Source: Polyodon spathula
Taxonomy: Eukaryota > Chordata > Actinopteri > Acipenseriformes > Polyodontidae
NCBI RefSeq assembly: GCF_017654505.1
Contig: NC_054558.1
Span: 8,499,720-8,563,719, forward strand
Direction: 5' to 3'
DNA: 64,000 bases
The translations under genes and the position numbers were made by a program. Shown here piece after piece: positions 1 through 32,574 of this stretch. Numbering within the stretch: position 1 is the stretch's first letter; the number at the start of each line of letters is the position of its first letter. The notes beneath the pieces were generated by a model. That model was given only the letters and a program-made list of their open reading frames with translations, did not search any database and had not been told where the DNA came from.

Positions 1-192
1 TAGACATTGCTGTTCTTTTACAGTGGCAAAGGAAACACACACACACACACACACACAAACACAGAGAGAGAGAAAGAGAGACACACATAAATGGCTGCTA
101 CTACTGCGCTCAGGAGTTTCTCTTACCCAAGTGATCCGAGGATAATGATCTTCAGATCCACCTGCTTCATGAAGAGAGCCTGAGAAAGAGAC

Positions 193-362
193 ATAATACC
201 AAGCATGGACTATCAATTCAGAACACAATGTTAAAGATAGAGAATACCAAGCATGGACTATCAATTCAGAACACAATGTTAAAGATAGAGAATACCAAAC
301 ATGGACTATCAATTCAGAACACAAAGTTAAAGATAGAGAATACCGAGCATAGCCTATCAATT
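193..362. repeat. 48-bp tandem repeat, about 3.5 copies
   Basis: The unit containing 'ccaagcatggactatcaatt' recurs with a 48-bp period at about 201, 249 and 297, and a diverged partial copy starts near 345. It carries no coding sense and has no conserved palindrome, so it is a simple minisatellite. Confidence 0.85.
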
Positions 363-1091
363 CAATTCTGATTAAATAAATAAAACTGACTGAAATAACA
401 AAATCCATTGTTGCTTAGTGGTCACTAGATGGAGCTGTACCCTACACACCTGGGCAGGTTCATGCAACACAGCCATTCCTGGTTTTAATTGTTCTGTGCA
501 GTGATACCAGCTTTGATAAAAGTGTGTTCACAAAGACTCTAGAAACACTGCAAGCCACAACCTTCTGCAAATCAGGTATCAGCCTTAACTGCATCAACAT
601 GTAGTTTTGCTGTTTCATGTATAATTTGACAGATTTCCCCACTGCACAAAGGCTTGCAGAGCCGTCACATGTACTGTACAATATAATAGTAAGAGGGGCT
701 CTGCTGTATCTATGGCCGACACTTGGCCCTGCTGTTACAATGCCAGCGATCTCAGTGCTGAATGTCTTTACAATGCCACCCTGCTTTGTGCACCTAGCCC
801 CTGAGAAAAAGGTTTCCATTGTTTGGAGCTGCACAGCAGCTACAGACCGGCAGGCTTCCTGTCAATGAGAGCTATTGTATTTTGTATAGTTATTTCCACT
901 GATCAGTATCTATTGAAAACCGTGCCATCACCAAACAAACAGCAGCCCTTCTTTCACCCAGGTTTACATCCCCTTCCGAGGAGCGCTGCTCAGGACCAGG
1001 GGGCGTGGGTGTAATCTGAGAAGAAGGAAACATGCATATACCTGAAATATACCCGAAAAACATCCAGTTACAGCATATATCTGGTGTAGTT

Positions 1092-1155
<64 letters not shown>

Positions 1156-1380
1156 CACAGCTCTCTATCAAAGAAGAATCATGATCCAACAGGATACCCA
1201 TCAATCACTAGAAATACTTCATGAAGAAGAAAAGTAATTGATAAAGTGAAAACTCTATTATAATAATTAGCATTAGATAGTATTGTAGAAATAGTCGGGC
1301 AGACTGATGATGCTGTTTGAGGTTGAAAGTTTGAAAATGATGTGTAATTCAATATCTAACTGTATGTGATAAGGGTTTCT
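363..1380. other. non-genic stretch, no recognised gene
   Basis: No open frame here resembles a known protein. The stretch holds a (GA)n microsatellite at about 1092-1153 that creates an artificial Ser/Leu-rich frame on the minus strand. Confidence 0.6.
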
Positions 1381-1907
1381 GTAAAACCCCTTTCATACTG
1401 GCATGCTCTACCCAGGTCGGAACCTACCCGGGTCAGGACCTGGTGTCATGCGGGTCGGCTACACGATTTCACACTGCTTTTGATAAAGCCGGGTTGACCT
1501 GGGTGACAGACGCAAGTACACAATACGCATATCAATGCCCCGGAAGCAGCTTGTTACTGACACTTCCATCCAAGCTTCTCTGGATTCAACAGTCAGCCCA
1601 AACGTTGATTAGAGCAAATGTTTCTTCATCCCTGCTGCAGCCTGGCTCATGCTGCGTCTCAAGCAACAAAAACATGGCTAAACAGGGTAAACAGAAACGC
1701 CCCATGTGGAAGTGAAACCTTCACTCAGGCGTGGCAGTTTGTTATATGCCGTCATGCATTTTGTCTCGCTCAGCCTGGGTCAATGCGTGTCGACCCACAT
1801 CCTGAGGAGGGTGGCTGGGACCCGGGTTAACCCTGGTACGACCCAGGTACATGGTTTCACACGACGCAGGATTGTGACCCGGACAGCCAGTGTGAAAGGG
1901 GTTTTAC
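1381..1907. mobile_element. non-autonomous DNA transposon with terminal inverted repeats
   Basis: The left end begins GTAAAACCCCTTTCA and the right end reads TGAAAGGGGTTTTAC, a perfect inverted pair. The similarity continues imperfectly inward (ACTGGC facing GCCAGT). The interior is rich in CCCGGGT/ACCCAGG-like short inverted motifs and has no transposase frame. The size (527 bp) and structure fit a MITE-like element. I could not identify a clean target-site duplication, so the superfamily is undetermined. Confidence 0.7.
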
Positions 1908-2344
1908 TGTCTATACTGTACATATATCTAGTTTTATATTCCTGTAAAGGGTGTGTTTTGTATAATCACACCTTGAAATTGAAAACAGCAAACTTTTTTT
2001 ATCAAACAGGTTGAAACAAAGTGCAGATTAAGAGATCTTGGCAGCTTCCTGCCCAAACACTCAATACATGACTAATGCACCCTGTCAGATAGTATCTATA
2101 GTCAGGCTACACCCCTCCTTTCAAACACAATCGCCTTTCTCTCCTCTCTTAGGTTCAAGTGTAATACTGCTGCACTTGAACCCAATCCAGCCACACAGTA
2201 CCTGCCTGGTCTGAGCAGAGCTCAGCAGAATCAGGAAACCACTGGCAGGGATGCTGGCTGTTTCTGTAGTAAACTGGCTGGTTCTGGTTCTATTGATAGC
2301 ACTTTATTTCAAGGATTCTTTATGAACAATCAATAACCATCATT

Positions 2345-2436
<92 letters not shown>

Positions 2437-4315
2437 CAGTCTATAGCAATACCTTGTTCTAATGTATTTATAGGTATAATTGTGATTACTTTCTAATATG
2501 ACATGCAGCTTTGCACTGGTATTGTATCATTAAAATGTTATTGCAGTAAACAATTCATAATCATCCAAAACACATACATGGATTTTTCAGTAACACTTTA
2601 GTTTAGGGATCTGACATACGTGGTTATAAATAATCTATAAACATGTTATTAATTCTGTTATTAACACTTATAGAATATGACTAGACATAATAACTTCTGT
2701 CATTGTTTTATACGCTATTGTACAGAATCGCTTATAACGGATATAGTCTGTCTGTCTTTTCAGGTCTGTCTGTGTGTTTGTCTGTCTGTTTTTATTTGTG
2801 TGTCTGTCTGTCTTTATATGTCTGTCTCACCAGTTGTATGGGGTTGCTTTGTTTTCGTAATACAGTTACTTTACACTTTTGCCATGGTTTTATTTTTGCT
2901 ATTGTTTATAAACACTTATAACAGATCCATAAACTAAACTGTCACCGATTGTTCAAGTTGCATTAATAGCAATGCACAGTTTCAGATACAGTAGCTAACT
3001 CCTTTAACTGGCTTTGTTCATGGTTGTGTTCACTGGATAGGGTGTGTGTGTGTGTGTTTGCTGGATCTGCGGAAACCTTCCTGTAATATAAAGCTTATCT
3101 AGCAAAACCAGTTTTTTAAAAGGCATATGACACATGTGGGAAAGCATGAATTCCAGGCCAGAGTTTCTGTGAAGGGCAGGGCCGTAGCAACCAGCCCCAA
3201 CGCATCTCAAAGGGAAAACTGTAGAGTCCCCTGGCTTAATGTCGAGTACCTGAGCTTCTAATGCTTTGCTGGGTTTTATTTTTTTCTAACATCAATGCAA
3301 ATATGCAGATTTTTTGGCACAGCACAATGAGTTTAAGTTTAGATCTGCTGCTTCCTGTTGCCAAATCACTTCCTGTGTCATAGTGCTGTGTTACACGAGT
3401 GTAGCAACAATCAGTGTATGTGACCTACAGCACAGGAAGTGGTGAATGTAAAAAAAGCCACTTCTGCACAACCTTTCTCCTAGATTGACACAAAACTACC
3501 ATGAGAACCCCCCACCACCACCAACACATCACCTTACAACTGGTCAAAGGGTTCTTGAGTTATCAATCTGCGTTACATCAGAACAGAAAGAAAGAGCCGA
3601 TGAAACTTGACAGCCTTTCTCTTCAGGAGACTGCAGTCTCACTGAACGAGAACGACTGAACGCTGGCTCACTCACACACTCACACATTCACTCGCTTGCT
3701 CTCTCTCTCTCGCTTGCTGAAGCTACTTACAGCTTTTGGCTCCTGGCCCATTTTCACAGCTCAGCAGTAAACTGTCTGATGGCAGTAGTGTTGTGATTCT
3801 CACCCCCTCCTTCCTGTTCAGATCACTGTGAGCGAGCCCGCGGTCCTAGTTACCACACAGCGCTGCTAGTCGTACAGCCACAGGCCCGGACGGAGCTTGC
3901 AGTACAGTTCAGAATCAGTGCTTATTTTTGTTGTTTTCCATTTTATAAAGGTCCCTCCCTCCCTCTCTCTCTGCCTGTCTGCCACAGGCATGTGGGTGTT
4001 TCCAAATGGACAAATGAGTCAAGGCAGAGAGGGCTTTTCCGAACAAGTTACACTATGTGAGCAGTGCAGTGTGTGGATGTGTAGACAGACAGATAGGAAT
4101 TCAGCACTTAAAAAAAAAATGATTACATCAAATATGTTGGCATTACTGTATGTTTTCATATTTTACACATAGATAAGTACTGCAGTTGCTATGCCATTAC
4201 ATGAATGGGGGGGCAGGGGGGGGGCGGGGGAATTCCATTCACAGTTCATAGTGTCACAGCGTGGAGTCACAGAGACATTATGCAATGCTTCATGCAATTT
4301 CCTGCATCGTTGTTT
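1908..4315. other. non-genic stretch left of the cathepsin E array
   Basis: I see no supported coding exon. It contains a (TTA)n/(TAA)n palindromic microsatellite (2346-2436), TCTG-rich sequence near 2745-2825, GT-rich sequence near 3042-3058, CT-rich tracts near 3700 and 3960, and a G-rich run at 4206-4228. A diverged terminal exon could have been missed. Confidence 0.5.
2346..2436. repeat. (TTA)n followed by (TAA)n, palindromic microsatellite
   Basis: About 14 TTA units are followed directly by about 16 AAT units. The whole tract is nearly self-complementary and could extrude as a hairpin. Confidence 0.9.
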
Positions 4316-5647
4316 TTGGCATTTCAGTTTAAAGCATCCTGCCTATCAAAAATGCCATCTAATAAGCTAGCTTTGAGGCAGAAACTTCTGAATGTATAGG
4401 TGGTGAGCTTGATGGAATACTTATAATTATTTATTAATAAAATGAAAATAAGTTTAAAACATCAAAGCTCTCCCCAGGTCTACTCCAGCCGCACTGCAGT
4501 GTGTTGAAACCAAAATAATTTTTCCTCTTGTTGTCCCATGCCCCTGTTTCCAAGCATGTGCCTGGTAGACAGTTGTTTTTGTTTCTGTATCCTGGATACC
4601 AGCTCTGTGACTCAACGCTGTGGGTTAGAAGTGTGCTGAGCAATTTACTAAAGGGAAACAACTGTAGAACAAACCAAGCATGAGAAAAAATCACAAGACA
4701 GCACCAGATAGACAGTGCAGTGCAGAGCCAGTCTGAGAAGCAGGTTACCTGTGTCCTTTCATTCCGGCTGCAAGAGAGCTCATTTAACTCAATTCCTCAA
4801 GGTTGTTAATACAAGAGTTTTTTCCTCCAATCATGAAGTCTTTAATATTCATTTTAAATCTGCTCTAATTTCCTCCAGGGCTTTTAGACAAAGCTTTAAA
4901 TGATCTAATGTGAGGTCATGGTAATAACATTGATTCTTTTACCTGGTGGTTGTACATATGACAGGTCATCCTCAGATGTATGTGAAGGTAATCAATTACA
5001 CCTCAAAGGGGAGGATGATTTTCATTCTCTTGCACATCATCTCTGTTGGGCGCTCCTAAGAGCTGGTGTTTGTTCTGTGATAATTGTCACTGCTTCAGTG
5101 GTCAGATGGCCTCGTTGCTGGATTTACAAATCCCTGACTCAGACACAAATGAGCAGATGCCCTTCTTTCTTAACTGTGTCAGGTGCTCATGAATCACTGT
5201 CCAGCCACAGATCTCTTAGAAGCAAGGCCTGGCTGAAGTGTGCTTCCCCTTTTTCAGTCAGAACACAGAAACCAACCTTTTCAACTCATTCTGTATTGCA
5301 TACTATCATTTTAGTTTACAAAAAGCACGTAAAGAATCGTAATTTTTTATTCTGTTCGTTATTGTGTTGTCAATCACCAACATACCATTTAACCCTCCCA
5401 ACGACTGTATTGCTGTAGTGTTCACACCTGCTCTGTAGTGTGGCCCTACATGGCCCTAAAAAAATTACATAAAAAAAAAAATCAATTACATCTTTTTTTA
5501 TCATTGCACATAAGAAATCAGCATGTAGAAGTTGGATCAGTTTCTGTATACAAGCAGTGCAGTCGTCTAACTCATTTTAAGTCACATTTGACTTCCGGGT
5601 GTGTCACGATCACTCTCCACTCTCCCTCTCCAGATGTCACCCCGGGG

Positions 5648-11633
<5,986 letters not shown>

Positions 11634-11765
11634 AGCCGCTCCTTGGTAGTTGATCCCGAACCTGAAGAATCTGTAGGCTTGTCTTCCACAAGGTTGATTA
11701 GTGAGAAAGCCCGCGTCTCTCCCTACAGGCTCCAGCCACCAGAACTGTTCCAAAGGCAGGGGAGA

Positions 11766-11788
11766 GTAAACAGGGCTCTTTCTTATCA
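11766..11788 (-). promoter_or_regulatory. FOX-like and GATA-like motifs upstream of ctse copy 1
   Basis: On the minus strand, TGATAAG (11788-11782) and TGTTTAC (11772-11766) lie about 135-155 bp upstream of the ATG. The GATA-like motif is kept at the same distance in all three copies. The FOX-like motif is intact in copies 1 and 2 and has one change in copy 3. GATA4/6 and FOXA drive endodermal and gastric genes, so a role is plausible but not shown. Confidence 0.3.
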
Positions 11789-14611
11789 AACCTCTGACAT
11801 CACAGGCTACTTCTCTTTCACGCCTTTGTTGGTTAATTATTAATCACAGGTAGCTTCCATAGGGATGGAGCTTTCTTTGCAAAATTGCCATTGTCAGCGT
11901 TAAATTGCATTTTTTTTAGTAACTCATATTGGTCCCTTTTTTTAAGACAGGTATCTAAATGTGGTAATGCATTTACAATTCAGCCAAAAAAATAACATAG
12001 TTACTTTTTAGGTACATTTTTAAAAAACGACTATGGCTCATGGATAGGACTGAAATCAGAAAGTGTTCCAGCAGTGCAAGTGACGTGCTTTTCATATCAC
12101 CTTGCCAGAAAATAGCACCAGAGAAGGGAAAGAGTGGGGTCGATAGCTGGATGTTTAAATAATATTGGGCTGTCCTGCAGCTACCTTAGAGAGTTGGTTT
12201 GGATTGATTCTTCAGCTGAAGGGATGCTCTGTAGGATAGGACCACTTTATGCAATTAGCAAAATAACCAATGCTAATTCAATTCAATTAGCACATTATTG
12301 AGGACGTGTGATTCCCCTGTTTACATGCTGTTAGAGAATCAATGACTCCTGGAATACAGCCAGAGTAGGGAGGGCCATGCAACACCTCTGCTCCTTTTTG
12401 AAAACCCCAACCTTACTGAACTTCTGCCCTGTAAGAAAGCACAGTCACCTGAGATGAGCTGTGGTGCACAGAGAAGAGACTGAACCCACTGCACCTCATT
12501 CAACCACCCAAGTACTGACCAGACCCAGCCTTAATTAGCTTGAGAAAGCTGGCAAGATCTTCATCCAAGCCTGGATGTCTCCACTCATGCGATACTGTAG
12601 GAGAGTGTGCTGCCATCTGCTGTTGAAGCACATGCATTTTTATATGCATGCATTTTTTGTTTCTTGGAGCTTTTAATGACAAAATTATGGCTCTGTGCTA
12701 CTTGATTAATGAAAAACCAACATAGTGTTTTTTTTTTAATATATTTTATTCAAAATAAGTGTTGAAAGTACATATCACAGACAAGTACATATCACAGACA
12801 ACGTGATCTGTAGTTTTATCAGTGCTTCTGTTCTTTATTCAATAACTTTGAAAGAGTGCAGATAGGAGCAGGAGGAGTCTGTTCACTCAAAACAATGAAC
12901 AAAGGCAAAAACAGTCCTCAAACTGAATGTGATGTGTTATACATAACGCAGACCCTGGGCACAGCAAAATCAAACCAAAATGTAGATATAAAAGAAAGGG
13001 TCCCTCTCAGGTTACTCCAACAGCTCTTGAAGCACTATGAGAAAGTGTAAACCAGCTCTGAACCACATTCAACCACTATGAGCCATTGTCAGGGTTAACT
13101 GGAGGAAGAAGAGTGTGTGGTTATACAAGATCAACACTTCTAAGAATAAATTTTTGCTCGATCTAGCTGTGTCAAAGCTGCACTGCTTTTCACTCAGATT
13201 AGATGAGTTGAGCAGCACGCATAGAAGAATGAAAGTATCCCAAACACCACCACCTCATGGGTACTGGTTAAACTGGGCTCGGTGGGAGGGATTGTGGGTT
13301 TGCTGGATCAGTCATCTGAGGTTTGTCAACAGGACTGCGCAGTTTAACTAGGAAAGGAATTTTGAAAACGCTGCAAAGTATTGTTAATCTCTGGTCTGTA
13401 GGGGGCAGTGTAACTCCCGTCCTCCTTTGGCATTTCAGTTTAAATCATCCTGTCTATCAAGAATGCCAACTGAAAAGCTAGCTTTGAGGCAGAAACTTCT
13501 GAATGTATTGGTTGTGAGTTTGATTAAAGATGTATTATTATTTATTAACAAAATAGAAATGAGCTTCAAACACCACAGCTCTTCCCCGGTGTATTCCAAC
13601 CCCACTGCAGTGTGTTCAAACTAAAAACCTAAAGACATTTTTCTCAATGTGTTTTTTGCTAATTTTTCCTCTTGTTGTCCCATGCCCCTGTTTCCAAGCA
13701 TGTGCCTGGTAGACAGTTGTTTTTGTTTCTGTATCCTGGATACCAGCTCTGTGACTCAACGCTGTGGGTTAGAAGTGTGCTGGGCAATTTACTAAAGGGA
13801 AACAACTGCAGAACAAACCAAGCATGAGAAAAAATCACAAGACAGCACCAGATAGACAGTGCAGTGCAGAGCCAGTCTGAGAAGCAGGTTACCTGAGTGT
13901 CCTTTCATTCCGGCTGCAAGAGAGCTCATTTAACTCAAGTTATTAATAACAACACCATTTTTTCCTCCAATCATGAAGTCTTAAACATTCATTTTAAATC
14001 TGCTCTAATTTCCTCCAGGACTTTCAGACAAAACTTTAAATGATCTAATGTGAGGTCATGGTAATAACATTGATTCTTTTACCTGGTGGTTGTACATATG
14101 ACAGGTCATCCTCAGATGTATGTGAAGGTAATCAATTACACCTCAAAGGGGAGGATGATTTTCATTCTCTTGCACATCCTCTCTGCTGGGCGCTCCTAAG
14201 AGCTGGTGTTTGTTCTGTGGTAACTGGCTGAAGTGTGCTTCCCCTTTTTCAGTCTGAACACAGAAACCAACCTTTTCAACCCATTCTGTATTGCATACTA
14301 TCATTTTAGTTTAAGAAAAGCAGGCAAAAAATTTTAATTTTTTTCCTCCATCCGTTATTGAATTGTCAAAATACTTTTTAATCCTCACAATGATTGTATT
14401 TCTATGGTGTTCACTCCTGCTGTGGAATGTGGCTGTACATACTTTAAAATAAAATGATACAAACTATCACTACACACAAGAAATCACCACCTGGAAATTG
14501 GATAATTCTGTATACAAGCAGTGCGGTCGTCTAACTCATTTTAAGCCGCTGTTGACTTCCGGGAGTGTCGCCATCACTCTCCACTCTTCCTCTCCAGATG
14601 TCAACCCGGGG

Positions 14612-21608
<6,997 letters not shown>

Positions 21609-21756
21609 AGCAGCTCCTTGGTAGTTGATCCCGAACCTGAAGAATCTGTAGGCTTGTCTTCCACAAGGTTGATTAGTGAGAAAGCCCGCGTCTCTCCCTA
21701 CAGGCTCCAGCCACCAGAACTGTTCCAAAGGCAGGGGAGAGTAAACAGGGCTCTTT

Positions 21757-21772
21757 CTTATCAAACCTCTGA
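21757..21772 (-). promoter_or_regulatory. GATA-like motif upstream of ctse copy 2
   Basis: TGATAAG on the minus strand (21763-21757) lies 155 bp upstream of the ATG, as in copies 1 and 3. A TGTTTAC FOX-like motif follows closer to the gene (about 21741-21747). About 200 bp of upstream flank is nearly identical to copy 1. Confidence 0.3.
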
Positions 21773-24285
21773 CATCACAGGCTACTTCTCTTTCACGCCT
21801 TTGTTGGTTAATTATTAATCACAGGTAGCTTCCATAGGGATGGAGCTTTCTTTGCAAAATTGCCATTGTCAGCGCTAAATTGCATTTTTTTTAGTAACTC
21901 ATATTGGTCCCTTTTTTTAAGACAGGTATCTAAATGTGGTAATGCATTTACAATTCAGCCAAAAAAATAACATAGTTACTTTTTAGGTGCATTTTTATGG
22001 CTCATGGATAGGATTGAAATCAGAAAGCATTTCAGCAGTGCAAGTGACGTGCTTTTCATATCACCTTGCCAGAAAATAGCACCAGAGAAGGGAACGAGTG
22101 GGGTCGATAGCTGGATGTTTAAATAATATTGGGCTGTCCTGCAGCTACCTTAGAGAGTTGGTTTGGATTGATTCTTCAGCTGAAAGGATGCTCTGAAGGA
22201 TAGGACCACTTTATGCAATTAGCAAAATAACCAATGCTAATTCAATTCAATTAGCACATTATTGAGGACGTGTGATTCCCCTGTTTACATGCTGTTAGAG
22301 AATCAATGACTCCTGAAATAAAGCCAGAGTAGGGAGGGCCATGCAACACCTCTGCTCCTTTTTGAAAACCCCAACCTTATTGAACTTCTGCCCTGTAAGA
22401 AAGCACAGTCACCTGAGATGAGCTGTGATGCACAGAGAAGAGACTGAACCCACTGCACATGCTTCACCCACCCAAGTACTGACCAGACCCAGCCTCAATT
22501 AGCTTGAGAAAGCTGGCAAGATCTTCATCCAAGCCTGGATGTCTCCACTCATGCGATACTGTAGGAGAGTGTGCTGCCATCTGCTGTTGAAGCACATGCA
22601 TTTTTATATGCATGCATTTTTTGTTTCTTGGAGCTTTAGTGCCAAAATTATGGCTCTGTGCTACTTGGTTAATGAAATACCAACACAGTGGTTTTTTTTA
22701 TATATATATTTTATTCAAAATAAATGTTGAAAGATGGGAGACAGCAAGGGAAGTACATATCACAGACAACGTAATCTGTAGTTTTATCAGTGCTTCTGTT
22801 CTTTATTCAGTAACTTTGAAAGAGTGCAGATAGGAGCAGGAGGAGTCTGTTCACTCAAAACAATGAACAAAGGCAAAAACAGTCCTCAAACTGAATGTGA
22901 TGTGTTAAACATAACGCAGACCCTGGGCACAGCAAAAACAACCAAAATGTAGATATAAAAGAAAGGGTCCCTCTCAGGTTACTCCAACAGCTCTTGAAGC
23001 ACTATGAGAAACCAGCTCTGAACCACATTCAACCACTATGATCCATTGTCAGGGTTAACTGGAGGAAGAAGAGTGTGTGGTTATACAAGATCAACACGTC
23101 TAAGAATAGGTTTTTGCTCGATCTAGCTGTGTCAAAGCTGCACTGCTTTTCACTCAGATTAGATGAGTTGAGCAGCACGCATAGAAGAATGAAAGTATCC
23201 CAAGCACCACCACCTCATGGGTACTGGTTAAACTGGGCTCGCTGGCAGGGATTGTGGGTTTGCTGGATCAGTCATCTGAGGTTTTCCAGTAGGACTCCGC
23301 AGTTTAACTAGGAAAGTGTTTTTGAAAACACTGCAAAGTATTGTTAGCCTCCGGTCTGTAGGGGGAAGTGTAACTCCTGTCCTCCTTTGGCATTTCAGTT
23401 TAAACCATACTGTCTATCAAGAATGCCAGTCTGAGAAGCAGATTACCTGAGTGTCCTTTCATTCCGGGTGCAAGAGAGCTCATTTAACTCAATTCCTCTA
23501 AGTTATTAATAACAACACCATTTTTTCCTCCAATCATGAAGTCTTAAATGTTCATTTTAAATCTGCTCTAATTTCCTCCAGGACTTTTAGACAAAACTTT
23601 AAATGATCTAATGTGAGGTCATGGTAATAACATTGATTCTTTTACCTGGTGGTTGTACATATGACAGGTCATCCTCAGATGTATGTGAAGGTAATCAATT
23701 ACACCTCAAAGGGGAGGATGATTTTCATTCTCTTGCACATCCTCTCTGCTGGGCGCTCCTAAGAGCTGGTGTTTGTTCTGTGATAACTGTCACTGGTTCA
23801 GTGGTCAGATGGCCTCATGCAAGCTTCTCAGAAAGAGAGCTGGCTGGAAGTGTGCTTCCTCTTTTTCAGTCTGAACACAAAAACCAACCTTTTCAACCCA
23901 TTCTGTATTGCATACTATCATTTTAGTTTACGAAAAGCATGCAAAGCAATGTCATTTTCTATTCTGTCCATTAGTGTCAATCAAAACATGCGATTTAATC
24001 TCACAACGGCTGTATTTCTATGGTGTTCACACATGCTGTGAACTGTGGCTGTACATACTTTAAAATATTTTTTTTATACAAACTAAAAATAAAATAAAAA
24101 AACAACAAAAAAAACTGTTAATTTTTTATTTTTTTTTATCATTGCACACAAGTAATCAGCATGTAGAAGTTGGATCAGTTTCTGTATACAAGCAGTGCAG
24201 TCATCTAACTCATTTTAAGCCGCTGTTGACTTCTGGGAGTGTCACGATCACTCTCCACTCTCCTTCTCCAGATGTCACCCCGGGG

Positions 24286-30787
<6,502 letters not shown>

Positions 30788-30935
30788 AGCCGCTCCTTGG
30801 AAGTTGATCCCGAACCTAAAGAATCTGTAGGCTTGTCTTCCACAAGGTTGATTAGCGAGGGAGCCCGTGTCTCTCCCTACAGGCTCCAGTCACCAGAACT
30901 GTTCCAAAGACAGGTGGGAGTGAACAGGCCTATTT

Positions 30936-30942
30936 CTTATCA
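30936..30942 (-). promoter_or_regulatory. GATA-like motif upstream of ctse copy 3
   Basis: TGATAAG lies 155 bp upstream of the ATG, at the same offset as in copies 1 and 2. The neighbouring FOX-like motif is altered here (GTGAACA instead of GTAAACA on the plus strand). Confidence 0.25.
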
Positions 30943-31983
30943 AGCCTCTGACATCACAGGCTACTTCTCTTTCACACCTTTGTTGGTTAATTATTAATCA
31001 CAGGTAGCTGGTCTTCAAGTGCTTGCATAGGGATGGAGCGGTCTTTGCAATACTGCCATTGTGAGCACTGCATTGCATTCTTTTATAGGACATTCATTGG
31101 TCTATGGCTCATGGATAAGATTGAAATCAGAAAGTGTTCCAGCAGTGCAAGTGACGTGCTTTTCATATCACCTTGCCAGAAAATAGCACCAGAGAAGAGA
31201 ACGAGTGGGTTCGATAGCTGGATGTTTGAATAATATTGGGCTGTCCTGCAGTTAACTTAGAGAGTTGGTTTGGATTGATTCTTCAGCTGAAAGGATGCTC
31301 TGAGGGATAGGACCAGTTTATGCAATAAACAAAATGACCAATGCTAATTCAATTCAATTAGCACATTATCGAGGACGTGTGATTCCCCTGTTTACATGCT
31401 GTTAAAGAACCAATGACTCCTGGAATACAGCCAGAGTAGGGAGGGCCATGCAACACCTCTGCTCCTTTTTGAAAACCCCAACCTTATTGAACTTCTGCCC
31501 TGTAAGAAAGCACAGTCACCTGAGATGAGCTGTGATGCACAGAGAAGAGACTGAACCCACTGCACAGTATAATTTACTAAATAATGTAATTTACTTGGTG
31601 AGTTTAATAATTAAGGCTTTGTGAACATATTGTCTTCTTGGTTAATGAAAACCAACACTTTTTAAAAAATATTTTATTCAAAATAAGTGTCGAAAGACGG
31701 GCAAGACAGCAAGGCAAACGATAATCCACACACATCACAGACAAAGTGATCTGTAGTTTTATCAGTTTTACAAAGCCACATTTTTTCAGTTTCTTATTCA
31801 AGAACTTTAAAAGGGTACAAACAGGAGCAGGAGTCTGTTCACTCAAAACCATGAACAAAGGAAAAAAACAGACCCCAAAGGAAAAGTAAAGCTGAGCATG
31901 ATTCTTGAAAACTATTACTCTCCAACACTGCAAAGCGTTGTCAGCCTCCAGTCTGTAAGGGGCAGTGTAACTCCCACCCTCCA

Positions 31984-32574
31984 CGTCACTGCTGTACCCC
32001 TGCTTCGTTTATGAACATCACACCTTCAGAATGCCTGAAAAACTAATGGAAAACATCAATTACACCTGTTCCAACAGCCATTCACAATCATCAGAAATAA
32101 GTCTCTTAAAACCGTATGTGTTTTCTTACAATCAGAGAAGTCTAATAATGTCTAATAAAACATCATTGAAAAGACTGACAATTTCAAAAAGATGATCCAC
32201 GGAACTACGTAGACAAACAGACAGACAGACAGACAGTACAGGTAGTGTATACAGGTAAACTGGTAGAGCTCAACCCTATATTACCTTTATATTCAAAAAC
32301 CTGCTATTCCTCTGCTCCAGTTCGACTTTACCTGGGGATTTAAAAATGGAGCTGAATTAAACAAAGCTGTTTTCTAGAGCAGCTTGTAAATGGGAATATG
32401 TTTACTCATTGTTTTCTCCTGTGCAAAGTTTATCAAAAAGCAGAACAGGAAGCGCTGGGGGTAGCTACCCAGTTATTACCATGTAATTACACTGTTGTTG
32501 ATGTCCTCGAATCAAATACAACCAACAATCCAAAACAAGTCTCAAGAGACTGATGTTAAAGATCCCACACTCAC
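31984..32574. other. gap between the cathepsin E array and the Ig gene
   Basis: A missing cytoplasmic-tail exon and 3' UTR of the Ig receptor would be expected in or left of this stretch, but I could not identify one. It holds a short (GACA)n at about 32216-32235. Confidence 0.4.

Noticed and set aside
890..1204. Minus-strand frame with Ser-Leu repeats
   Set aside because: It is produced entirely by the (GA)n microsatellite.
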